DNA of 64,000 nt from Labia minor. Its lineage: Eukaryota > Arthropoda > Insecta > Dermaptera > Spongiphoridae. The stretch covers positions 31,637,398 to 31,701,397 of the forward strand of contig OY720347.1 in assembly GCA_963082975.1 (NCBI GenBank), written 5' to 3'. The notes under the pieces are model-generated. The model saw only the letters and a program-made list of their open reading frames with translations, was not told the DNA's origin and searched no databases. Below, piece by piece: positions 44,979-56,259 of this stretch (the stretch's first letter is position 1; every line of letters begins with the position of its first letter). The position numbers and the translations under genes were made by a program.

Positions 44979-46160
44979 ATAAGTTGACCTGTGGCCAGGT
45001 CCGAACCGACCGACGGTTTGAAGTAAATTAATTTCCAGCTACAGAAACAATTTCAAATAATTTTAATATATCTATTAATGTAATAAAAAACAGATATGGA
45101 TAAAACATAAATATTTTTAATTTTATTTTATTTATAATATATAGCTGGAGTAGCCGGCGTTACCCGAGGCTGTGACGTCATGAAGGGCTGGGTGACGTCA
45201 TATAATTTTAAATTAAGAAAAACATAATGAAGATGATTTTTCCCGAGGATAAAACCAATACATTCGTGGTGATATGTAAAAAAATCTCCTTATGTGAAAT
45301 TTGGTGCGAAAATAACCCTTCCCTTCTTATCGTCTATCGCTAATACTACCACTTCCGGTTTCCGGATTTGTACCAAAAGTTGATCAATTCATCCCACTGA
45401 TGCATTAAGTAAAGATACCAAATTTCATCAAAATCGGTTGAGCCGTTCAGGCTGTACACATTTATACGGACAGACGGAAGGACGGACGGACGCACGGACA
45501 GACATCATGCTAAAAATACTTTTTTCTGTTAAGAAAATGCATGATTCGTGGTGATATATAAAAAAATCTCCTCATGTGAAATTTGGTGTGAAAATAACCC
45601 TTCCCTTCCTATCGTCGATCGCTAATACTACCACTTCCGGTTTCCGGATTTGCACCAAAAGTTGATCAATTCATCCCACTGATGCATTAAGTAAATATAC
45701 CAAATTTCATCAAAATCGGTTGAGCCGTTCAGGCTGTACACATCTATACGGACGGACGGACCACTTCCGGTTTCCGGATTTGCACCAAAAGTTGATCAAT
45801 TCATCCCACTGATGCATTAAGTAAATATACCAAATTTCATCAAAATCGGTTGAGCCGTTCAGGCTGTACACATCTATACGGACGGACGGACGGACTACTT
45901 CCGGTTTCCGGATTTGCACCAAAAGTTGATCAATTCATCCCACTGATGCATTAAGTAAATATACCAAATTTCATCAAAATCGGTTGAGCCGTTCAGGCTG
46001 TACACATCTATACGGACGGACGGACGGACGGACAGACATCATGCTAAAAATACTTTTTTCTGTTAAGAAAATGCATGATTCGTGGAGATATGTAAAAATC
46101 TCCCCATGTGAAATTTGGTGTGAAAACAATACCTCCCTTACTATCGTCGGTCGGTAAAAA
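44979..46160 (-). mobile_element. family B Helentron-like element, copy B4, expanded by internal tandem duplication
   Basis: The longest family B copy (about 1.18 kb), minus strand. Left end: perfect hairpin GACCTG-TGGC-CAGGTC (44986-45001) and ACCGACCGAC (45005-45014). The inverted partner GTCGGTCGGT is at 46146-46155. Two TGACGTCA palindromes lie at 45173-45180 and 45193-45200. Extra length comes from internal duplication: the block from the CACTTCCGGT site to the GGAC repeat recurs at about 45350, 45631, 45761 and 45895. The 45710-45922 and 45974-46165 frames are only this repeat read through. No coding capacity. Confidence 0.82.
45631..46030. repeat. three tandem ~130-bp units inside copy B4
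   Basis: Units begin at 45631 (130 bp), 45761 (134 bp) and 45895 (about 135 bp). They are almost identical, and each runs from (C/T)ACTTCCGGTTTCCGG to a GGAC tetranucleotide run of growing length. The junctions fall in the GGAC run, suggesting misalignment there as the mechanism. Near-identity implies recent amplification. A fourth, more diverged unit starts at about 45350. Confidence 0.92.
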
Positions 46161-46845
46161 ATCATTATATGTTCGAATCCTGCACTTCAATGATATAAAT
46201 TAAAATAATTTAGAAAGAAAAAATAAAAAAAAATACTTGTCAGTTATATGATAGCTATATTATTAATTTATTTCTGAGGTAAGAAGAAAAATGTATATCA
46301 ACGTGTTAAAATTAGATTGTCTACTTCTAAATTTGTGAGATAAACAAGTCCGGAGGTGGATTGAATTTTAAAATGCATAATTAATGTAAAAAATGGAGAA
46401 GTAGTAGTATAAATAATCTTTTCCTGGAATAATTGAGTAAGAATTATAATAAAAAACAAATAATACAATTTTATTTTTATTTTTATAAATTTAAAGATTA
46501 AATTCAATTATAAAAAATAAAACAGTTGATTGTATTTACTTGTAAATTTTATTATTAGTTTATTAATTGCATGTGTGCTTCAAATGGGCAACGTACAGAA
46601 TATGTTGCTGTAAATCATCAATAAATGACTTAACACGAAAAATACAAAAATGATTTCAAAATTTGTAAATTGATATTTATATAATAATCATATGTATGAA
46701 ATTAAATCTCAATTAAATGATAAATACTTTTATGGATATCGATGTATGTTTGACATTTGTTTTGATGGATATATAATATATTAAATATTCAATTAGTCGT
46801 TTAAAAAATATATGGTTCTTTCCAATAATAAATAGCATCCTGTGC
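46161..46845. other. A/T-rich DNA; B-box-like sequence at its start
   Basis: GTTCGAATCC (46171-46180) matches a pol III B box, but no A box is visible because family B sequence ends just upstream. The rest is A/T-rich filler. Confidence 0.6.
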
Positions 46846-47240
46846 AAAAACGAAATGTTTCTCGCATGTTACATTCAATATTAAATTATCATGTTCCTTG
46901 GGCAAATCAAATCATTATTTATCATTCAGTTTACACTTTCATAAAATATCTCTCGACATCTTATTCAATAAAATATTAGCAATGTAAATTCTAATTGTCA
47001 AAATGTTACAAGTCTCCGATGTATTTTCGTTTCCTCTCATCTTACTTGCAAGGCATTCATTAATATCACAGGTAGTGGCCTCACGGGGCGGAGGCCTCCG
47101 ACCGACCGACAAGTACTCTTCCCATTGACTGACAAAGACATCCAAAAGACCCCCTCCGGTCCACAACTCCAACCGGGTTACCTTTATTAATGACCCCTGC
47201 AGTGAATTATTATATCTAATCAAAAGAAGAAATATGACAA
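46846..47240. promoter_or_regulatory. candidate non-coding regulatory island
   Basis: Mixed composition, most marked at 47040-47210, with GGCCTCACGGGGCGGAGGCC. The ACCGACCGAC at 47101-47110 matches the family B subterminal repeat by sequence, but nothing around it resembles family B. The 94-codon minus-strand frame has no family match. Regulatory role inferred. Confidence 0.35.
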
Positions 47241-47600
47241 GTGATATTAGAGAAATATTTAATCACAATGTCTTAACTAACGTCTTTGTTCATTTTTTTT
47301 TCATATTTTTTCGAATCAACTTAATTATTTAAAAAAGCAACATGGAACTACAATAACACTCGCTAACAACTGTACAAATATCAAAAAAATAATTGCCTCT
47401 AATATAAACATACATAGCCATAACTAACTATTGTATGGTGTCAGTTGAATAGGATTAAGAGGGAAGAAGGAGATTGGAAGATGATGGGGAGGGGGAGAGA
47501 GTGAGAGGGAGAGAGATAGAGAGATAGAGAATAGTGCCAATAGGATTATTAGCTGGAGTGACTCCACAAATGTATGAACTATTTTAACGTAACGGATTTA
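47241..47600. other. intergenic DNA with AG-rich tract
   Basis: A purine tract (GGGGAGGGGGAGAGAGTGAG and following GAGA repeats, about 47485-47530), otherwise A/T-rich. AGCTGGAGTGACTCCACA (47551-47568) contains TGGAGTGACTCCA, which resembles the family A 3' hairpin but stands alone. Confidence 0.65.
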
Positions 47601-48205
47601 AAGGTGGAATGTTAAGTCATCAAGAAAATAAATCAAGATGACAGGCAAAGGAGCCTGAAGGCCTACACTGCGTGGTATGTAGATCCCCGATGGACACGCT
47701 CGTAGATGTTTGCGAGCAAATAGAGCCGTTTACAGCATGCAAAACACAAGACAACCCGTGTAATTATTCGAGATAAGAGCGTTCAAGGACTGGCTGCTAA
47801 GTACTTTGTAGGATCTCCGAGCGGCCCTTTTCAGCCCTGAACAATATCCTCTATACTTGCTTTATACACGACTTAATTAGAAGACTCTCATATGCTAATA
47901 GCTGATGAAAGTTTAATTTCTAGCTGCGGCTGTGTAATTAGAAACTGGCTGCATGCTGCGCCTGCAGGGGCTGCAACCCACCCGGCGCTTTGTTCTCCGG
48001 GGGTAATCACCCTCCAAGACAAGATTAACACTATTAGCACTCGCCCATGTGCAATTTGCATGCTAAGAACGAAGTTCTTTGTAGCCGACGACGATGCTCA
48101 TATGACTGCTGGTTTATTGCCCTTCCTTTATTTCGACATCCATCACTTTGCCTTTCGGTAACAGCACAAAGACACCCCGAAAACACTCTCCTCTCCCATT
48201 CAAAT
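47601..48205. promoter_or_regulatory. strongest candidate non-coding regulatory island
   Basis: About 600 bp of clearly mixed, non-repetitive sequence. Repeated homeodomain-type cores lie between 47760 and 47945: GTAATTAT, TTAATTAG, CTAATAG, GTAATTAG. CAGCTG-like and GC-rich stretches follow (GCATGCTGCGCCTGCAGG at 47951-47968). Overlapping 89- and 79-codon plus-strand frames in different phases show no domain. An enhancer is the simplest reading; a small non-coding RNA or exon is possible. Confidence 0.42.
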
Positions 48206-50543
48206 CTCACTTACATAGTTGGGGTCTTTAGATTTTATCCTTATTGTTATTATTTTCATAAATTTAACAAACGCATTATTAAATAATTATTCATAACACT
48301 CAATTTATATAATAAATCTTATTTTAGTAAATAATGTGATAATATTATTAATAATAATAATATATCATATTCTTTCCAATATATTTCAAATATAGAAATG
48401 AAAATATGTATTTTTAATTAAATTAAAGATATATAAACTACATATTAAATAATTATATATTAAATTATATATTTTAAAATTTAAATAAAATAGTATATTA
48501 AAAAAAACCGATCAAAGAGGAAATTATAACTAGAGTATGGATTTAGATTATTTAAAAACGAAAATATTCTTGACAGTTGTGAGTCCAAAAAGAAGAAATT
48601 ACAGGAGAATGTAGATATTTAATTAATATATATTGAATGACCTCTATAAAAATTTGCTGGAAGGAACCTGAGCCTCGAATTAAGGAAAAAAGTTTAGTTA
48701 GAAATTTATTAATAGCAAACGAAATGGCAAAAATGGCGAATTCATTTAAACAAATTTATATAAACTTTGTAAGATCATTCTATTATAATATAATTTATTG
48801 AAATATTATTGTAAATGATTTAAAAATAAAGGCTATTCAAAAATTTAACACATAAATAATAATAATAAGATAGAATAAGTTTAATTTGAAAAATTCAAAA
48901 AATAATATCGTAAAAATCATGTTGTACAATATTGTATATATAATTTGTAAATTATGAAAATTATTGTTAAAAATGAAAATATACATATATGTTATAATAA
49001 ATAAATTATTAATTTAAATAATAAATATAAAATAGTATGATTTCATTTTCTCTTAGATATATTTTTTCAATTGATTTTATCAGCTATTAAAAAAAAAAGA
49101 AAAGAGTGTTTTATATATTGATATTTATTTATCAATTTGTAAGATGATCGATAAGTTGATAATGCACTTCCTTAATTTTTCATGATAATGCAATCTAAAT
49201 AAAAATGAGATTATTTTATGTATTTTATGTACTATAAGTATAGCGATTTCAATTAATAGAATCAACTGTCTGATAAGATAGACATATTATCTTTGCATGG
49301 CGTTGTAATTTTCTCTCGAACAAGTAAGAATAATTAATTCATGTCTCCATCAATCAATCTTCTGAAAATTGATTGAATCAAGCCGATCTATGGATAAATA
49401 TTCAATAAAAAATTAATAAAAATTTTTTTTTATTAGAAAACAACTACTAAATTTAATAATATAATTTTTTGGTTTTTTAAAAAATCATGATTAATAATAG
49501 ATCTATATATATTGTAAACATTTTTATATTATCAAAATTTAAATTTAAAAATTTGTCAATTAATTATAAAAATTTATACAAGAGCTGCCTTGTTCATTTG
49601 GAAAATAATTAACTCTAACTTAGTATGTAAGTTAAAACATCACCAAGTTCACAAAAATTTAATCTTTACAGCGATGGAAGAAAAATAAATAAATGAAGAG
49701 GCTAAGATTCATAAAAAACAATAAAAGAAAATTATTTGATTAAATGGTATGTATAATTTCATTAAAAATTCCTTCCATAACTTTAACAAATATATTATTT
49801 TTTAACTGAATTGATTTAATCAGAAATTCTCTTTTTTTCAGTAGCAATGTTAAGAATTAATTTAGTTTTAAAAAAGTAACTCTTTATGATCTTTTAGCAC
49901 ACATATTTGTTTATGATCATATTTGACATGAAATATACTCGTAAATATATATTTATTTAATTATTTATCATAATTATAAATGAATTGACCAAAGCAATTG
50001 TTAAAGATTTAGTTAATACTAATATTACGTGCATAATCTTTTTTCGTCAGATAAATATAGTACTAATCTATTTAAATAGGCATAAAATTTATATATAAAT
50101 TTATTTTCTACCAAATAATAATTTATTTTATCCAGTATTATAATATTAATTATATTAATTTAGTATAATAAAATATTACTAAATCTATATTTAATATGAA
50201 AGAACTGACTAAATCTTCGTCGATTCATTTCAAATTCTTCATTACACAAATTTGATATTAAACTACTAAATATTAAATCTTTGAATTCTTTTAATAAATG
50301 AAAATATGTTTAGTAAATTTGATTTTTAATTTTTGTCTTTGAAGTTTTCGTTAAATTTTTCTATAAGAATTATTATTAATCTCTCCAAATTCTATTAATA
50401 ATATTTAATCAGAATTAATATTATTATTTAGTTAGATTCCTATTTTTGTTTATATAATACATTGATATTTTTATATAATATAAATATTTTGATTTACAGA
50501 TAGCATAATTAAAAAGAAAAGAGTTTAAGTGATCTGTATATTT
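48206..50543. other. long A/T-rich gene-free stretch
   Basis: A/T-rich filler over more than 2 kb. No coding signal, RNA gene or element terminus recognised. Confidence 0.8.
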
Positions 50544-50816
50544 TTACTATCTCGCCAGAGATAGTATTGCGATCACGAAAATGTTCGATGTCGAGATTTT
50601 GATGTTTTTATACGTTTTGAATGTTCCTGAATGGTTGAGAAAAATGTCTGTCTCTGTGTGTATGTAGACAAGATTACGCAAAAACGGTTTGAGCTTAAAT
50701 AATGAAATTTGGTACATGAGCATTATTCAAAATTCATAGTTTTGTATCAACTTTTGAGAAATGTAGCTCATTTCATTCAAATTTAAGTGGAGAGGGTCAA
50801 GTGGAGACACTCCAGA
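50544..50816 (+). mobile_element. family A Helentron-like element, copy A6, with large internal deletion
   Basis: Both ends are preserved. The 5' hairpin ACTATCTC-GCCA-GAGATAGT is perfect (50546-50565) and the 3' hairpin TGGAG-ACA-CTCCA is perfect (50802-50814). About 380 bp of the body, from just after ATGTAGCTCA to the 3' region, is deleted. That removes the ETS-like site, CACGTG and the 3' subterminal repeat. At 273 bp this is a terminal-only derivative, comparable to a MITE formed by internal deletion. Confidence 0.78.
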
Positions 50817-52435
50817 TTTATTATAAAGGGTGACTATGAAATAATAAATATTTTATAAAAATTATATTGGTTAAATAATTAAGAAGTATAACCAAATAAT
50901 AAATAATGAATATTTGCAGGTAAAGAGATTTTATATTTGGCTAAATGTTATTATAAATGTAAAACAGACTATATAGTTATTTCATTCAAGAAATTATCTA
51001 AATTGGTATCAAGCCAATTAAAGACAATATTTTGGAATGTCATGATAGTATATATTCACAATTATTGACATTACAATGTGTTTAATGTTCCAACAAGTGC
51101 CGGTTGATCTCATCATTTTTAATTTAATTCACATTACATCCGTTTGTTAATTAAGAAAAATTCTATTAATTCAAATCAGCATTACATTTTTTCTCTATTA
51201 TGTAATAAATACTTAACTTATTTTATTTGTTGAATGGATCTGACAGGATGTTAAATATTAAAAAATAAAATAAAAATAAACTTAAACAGGTTGGTAATAA
51301 GGTCATTTAAATAATAAAAATTCAATTATGATAGATTAGGATCTAATCAGAAGCCTCAAGGAGATAAACATAAATGAACATATAACAAATCATGAAATGG
51401 GGGAATGTTGGCATTTACCGAGAAGCACAACTCGCTAAATATATTTCGTATTAAAAAAATATATATTTTTAAACAAATAACTTAGAATAATTTTTTGTAT
51501 ATATCTGTAAATAAAATACCAGATAGAATAGATGTTATATTTTAATAAATGCTAATCACTTATTAATTTAATGAAATATTTACCCTTGTAAATATACAAT
51601 AATATTAAATACAATTAAAATGAATAAAATTATGAAAATATTATAAAATTATAAAAATAAAATAAAAATAATGTCCCCTTTACAGTCACTTTTTCGATCA
51701 TTATTTATTTACTCATTTATTTATAAATTGGTCAATGAAAATGTCTCCTTAAATGAGATTTTGATACAATCTAGTAGTTGAGCGTTCATGATATTTATTA
51801 AATACTCTACACTTTACCTATAATTAATAATAGTAATAATAATAATTACATTTTAATTTAATCTGCTTAGCATTTTATAATAATAAATACTTTCAACATT
51901 TTTAAATAATAAAGTTTTATAATTATGAGCAAAATATGTAGTTTAGTAGTTTTTTATTATCTAAATTAACAAAAAAATAATTATATTAGTGTCCTAATTA
52001 AGAGTTATAAAATCATCATCGAATGTAGGGAAGGTGCAAAAGAGTCGGATATTTATATATACATAATAGAAACACTAAAAATAAATGTACAAATATTAAT
52101 ATTAAAACTATAAAAATATTTAACAGTTTAATTATTTTTAAGAACAAAAAACAAAAACAACATAAAAAGTTATATTATTTTTAAGTCAAATAAATTCTAA
52201 TCCGCTCTGAATTTATTTTTTCAATTTTCTTAATAATGGTTTTAATGAATCTATAATTTATAGTGTAAGTAATTCAATTAATAATAAATTTTGAATATAT
52301 TATATGTATATTATTTTACCCAATCTTTACCAAAATAAATAATATTTTCATCTATTAATTTATTTATTATATTAATTTTTTATCCTGTACTTGTTAAAAA
52401 AAATCAAATATTTATATTTAAGGTATCTTTCATCG
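50817..52435. other. A/T-rich intergenic DNA
   Basis: A/T-rich filler with slightly mixed patches at 51060-51120 and 51350-51430. No gene. Confidence 0.75.
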
Positions 52436-52990
52436 CTTTGAGTAAACAAAATAAAAATATAAATAGATATTAGGTGAACATTAAAGAGCAGCGATATCTC
52501 CACTAAGGATCTCTATCAATGACAGGTCCCGGAACGATTTTATGATTAATGAATGACATGAAATAATTCCAGGTCGTTTTTTAAGAATGTATCTGCTATT
52601 TTCGGTCATTTATTCTCCCTGCACATGGGATATTTCTTCAAGACATTCATTCACTGCCGGCCCAATTAGTAGGCAGACAGTAATTAAAAATGAAAAATTC
52701 ATCGGATTGTCTTCAGGTTGTCTTATGGTGGGATTAAGGAAATGTGTGGGTCCTGTAAATAAAAAAAAAATGTTTTCAAACTAGTAACTCTTTTGATAAT
52801 ATTAGTTCGAGTCTTGTGGTTTAAAAACAACTTACCGCATGTGTTTGTGGGATGTTTTTTCTCAAATGTTGATGCTTATTATATCTTGTAATGGTAAAAA
52901 ATATGCGCCACGAGACACAGACAAACATGTGTGAAGATGAGATCCGACCAGACCTCACAATTTTTGGTGCTAACATTCTGGTGACACATA
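52436..52990. promoter_or_regulatory. candidate non-coding regulatory island
   Basis: Mixed composition at 52480-52760 and 52830-52985. The first part holds ATGACAGGTCCCGGAACG and a 65-codon frame of no known family. Between the parts lies GTTCGAGTCT (52805-52814), B-box-like but without an A box. Regulatory role inferred. Confidence 0.3.
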
Positions 52991-54635
52991 AAATAGAAGA
53001 ACGAAATATTATAAAATAATAATAGTGTTGTAAGATATTTATTGGTTATAATTAAAACAATGATTAAGTTATATTAACTAAAATTAAACACCAAAAATAA
53101 TTACAAGTGTTTAAGAGTATTTATTTTTTGACTAATATGTTTGCTTTTGCACATTTCGGTTATTACACCATAATTAGAAGTTCTCTTCTCCTCAATTTCT
53201 ATTTAACTTATTAAAACATTTCAATTAGTGCCTAAATTTATTAACAAATTTCATAACCCTGGTTAAAAGGAGAGAAGGGGTTAAGGAAGAGGAATATATG
53301 TATCATTATTATTAGCTAAACTATTTGGAATAAATTATTTTTAATTCTTATATTTGAGATGATAATATAAAAATTTTTATAAGATAAAAAAAATATAAAC
53401 AGATAATAATGTTAATATATTTATGTGGTAATTAAATGAGTTTAAATATATAAATTTAATAATATTTCACATCTTTTTTTTATATTTAAAACAAAAAAAA
53501 GGAATACAATAACCAATTTTCATAAGATAATTTATTTATAATACCTACACAAGACAAAGAACATTTATTTATTTATTTTTATCTATATATATTCTAACAT
53601 AAAAAGCCCTACAAGAGTTCGTATTCAAATTTAATTATGTCGTATTAGAAAGCATTATTTGTATGCAATTTTCATCTCAAGTTTATATTTCCTTCCAACT
53701 TAAAATTAAAATTTTCATTATATTTAATCACAATTTTTTATATATTTTCAGAAAATATATTAATGTTAGGTATATTTTCAATGGTAAACAGGACCTCACT
53801 TATTTTACTTAATTTTCCAATATAAAAAAAAATGGAAATTATTTGAGTAATAGAAATAATTAAGTTATTCCATATATTTTTTTTAAAGTAATTAAAGTGT
53901 TTCATATTATTTTCATTTACATTTGAAATAAAAGAAAATATTTGCCTAGGAGTAATTTTAATATTTTTATGTTTAATTATTTATTTTTAAAAATAATTTA
54001 ATTAAATATTAAAATTAGACATTTAGATTAGACAATTTTGATTGAAACTTTTATATATATAAAATAAATAATATTTTTTTTTGTCACAGTTACAAGTATA
54101 ACCAGTAATTGGTAAACTGATTTATTTGGCATGATAAGGTTTGAACTAATCATCATCAACATTTTACTACAATATAACTTATTTCTTTTTATTAGAAAAT
54201 ATTTTGTGAATTCAAGAATTTTTTAGATTTTAGACTTGGACAATATCCTTATGAAAACAAATATAATTTTCTTATTATATATTATAATTATAATTATAAT
54301 ATAATTGTAATGTAATATATTTAAATATTAAATTTTATTTTAAATTTTTTCATTTCATTTTAATTCTATTTTTCGATCCAATTGTTTTTTTATAAATTTT
54401 TACTAACAGGAACTTAAGAATAGTTCAATTAATTAGAATAAAAATTAGCGAATTATCAACCGTTTCTGAGAAGACTTAGAATCTTTGAAAAACACATGTA
54501 TTTAAGTTATCCATCTTAATGTAAGTTTTTATTTGACATTTCAGGGGTGTACAATAAATATAAAATTTCATCGTAATAGTATTTCATTTTTCTTTTCATT
54601 GTTATATTATATTCTTCTAACTGAATGAAAATAAA
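52991..54635. other. A/T-rich DNA; weak SINE-like hint
   Basis: A/T-rich filler. GATAAGGTTTGAACTAAT (54133-54150) contains a reverse-complement B-box-like stretch similar to that of the SINE-like element at 34186-34345, too short to call. Confidence 0.65.
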
Positions 54636-55135
54636 AAAAAAATATGAAATTTTGTGGTTGTTTGAGGTTTCAGGTCAATATAGTAACGGCCCCATGTATC
54701 AATGGTGGCCAATTTTTCGGTTGTTTAGATTTTGACATTTCAAGGAGAGGTTGTTTTGCAGATCGCGGAAGTGGCTGGGATCGGGTCTTTTTGCTAAGGT
54801 GGCACTTTTTAGAACCCCTTTTCCCATAGGTTTCGCACGTTTGACCGGTTGAGTGTTTGCCATGGTCCGGCCCGTAAGTCGTATGTCAACACTTATGCAT
54901 GCTTTGATCGGCCCGCTTGAGTCCTGCAGCTGCCGCCGGCCCGTAAACCATGTTTGCCAAAGTAATGGGCCATCCGATCCACGTTAAACACTTGGAAAAG
55001 TAACGAAACCTTTTGATTGGATCCGACCATTCCGAAAAAATGAATGAACATCGACAGACTCGTTGCCTAATCCCGACGTTATTTATTAATAAAATATTTT
55101 CCAATGCCCTTCAAATACTTGTCAAAAAGCTACCT
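54636..55135. promoter_or_regulatory. candidate regulatory island with Grainyhead-like and E-box motifs
   Basis: About 500 bp of mixed sequence, the richest part at 54770-55030. It contains GACCGGTTGA (54842-54851, Grainyhead-like core), CAGCTGCCGCCGGCCCG around 54928-54944 (CAGCTG E-box), and GGCCCGTAA twice (about 54869 and 54940). Two short frames on opposite strands have no family match. Regulatory role inferred from composition and motif clustering. Confidence 0.42.
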
Positions 55136-55611
55136 GAATATTATAAAATCAATAATTAATTAGCATGATTATTAATTTTCTTCTTTTTTCTTTTTTTTTT
55201 TAAAAAAAAAAAACTTATTTGGAGAAAAAAAAAGATAGCAATCATTTCAAAATTGATGGCAAAGTTAAACGAAAGGATCTGTTTTATGCAAATCCAACAT
55301 TAATAGACACTTTGTCAAAACAGTTGTGGCTTTTAAAGGCAACGGAAGCAGAACCAGAAGCTAAACAAATTTTCATATTTTCTAAATAAAAAAATTTATA
55401 GGTATATAAATTGTTAACAATCTGAAAACAATCTCACCATTTATATTTCTCACCATCGCGGCTCGCCATCAGCAACAAATTTCAACTTAAGAAATTTCTC
55501 TTTGTTAATTTTTATCTCATAAAAAAAAAAAAAAAAAAATTAGAATTAAAAATCTATTATTAATTTTTTTTTATTTGGTAAAATCGAATTTTTTTTTCTT
55601 CTAAATTAATA
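55136..55611. other. A/T-rich intergenic DNA
   Basis: Adjacent poly-T and poly-A tracts (55189-55213) could form a hairpin. A mixed patch at 55310-55370 and 55450-55490 has no recognised content. Confidence 0.7.
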
Positions 55612-56259
55612 TTTTTACCGACCGACGATAGTAAGGGAGGTATTGTTTTCACACCAAATTTCACATGTGGAGATTTTTACATATCTCCACGAATCATGCA
55701 TTTTCTAAACAGAAAAAAGTATTTTTAGCATGATGTCTGTCCGTCTGTCCGTCCGTCTGTCCGTCCGTATAGATGTGTACAGCCTGAACGGCTTAACGGA
55801 TTTTGATGAAATTTGGTATATTTACTTAATGCATCAGTGGGATGAATTGATCAACTTTTGGTGCAAATCCGGAAACCGGAAGTGGTAGTATTAGCGATCG
55901 ACGATAAGAAGGGAAGGGTTATTTTCGCACCAAATTTCACATAAGGAGATTTTTTTACATATCACCACGAATGTATTGGTTTTATCCTCGGGAAAAATCA
56001 TCTTCATTATGTTTTTCTTAATTTAAAATTATATGACGTCACCCAGCCCTTCATGACGTCACAGCCTCGGGTAACGCCGGCAACGCCGGCTACTTCAGCT
56101 ATATATTATAAATAAAATAAAATTAAAAATATTTATGTTATATCCATATCTGTTTTTACATTAATAGATATATTAAAATTATTTGAAATTGTTTCTGTAG
56201 CTGGAAATTAATTTATTTCAAACCGTCGGTCGGTTCGGACCTGGCCACAGGTCAACTTA
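55612..56259 (+). mobile_element. family B Helentron-like element, copy B5 (best full-length reference)
   Basis: A full-length plus-strand copy of 648 bp. The 5' subterminal repeat ACCGACCGAC (55617-55626) has its inverted partner GTCGGTCGGT at 56225-56234. Three bases later comes the perfect hairpin GACCTG-GCCA-CAGGTC (56238-56253). Internal order: TCCGTCTG tetramer block (55737-55767), AAATTTGGTA, ACCGGAAGTG (55875-55884), two TGACGTCA (56034-56041 and 56054-56061), then AACGCCGG repeats. This layout mirrors families A and C. No coding capacity. Confidence 0.82.

Noticed and set aside
45710..46165. Frames giving the repeated peptide VRPSVRPYRCVQPERLNRF
   Set aside because: Translation of the tandem 130-bp units and GGAC repeat of copy B4, not a protein.
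47101..47110. ACCGACCGAC as a sixth family B terminus
   Set aside because: Flanks on both sides show no family B sequence; 10-bp chance match.
55189..55213. Poly-T/poly-A hairpin as a terminator
   Set aside because: Simple A/T tracts are everywhere here and no transcription unit precedes it.
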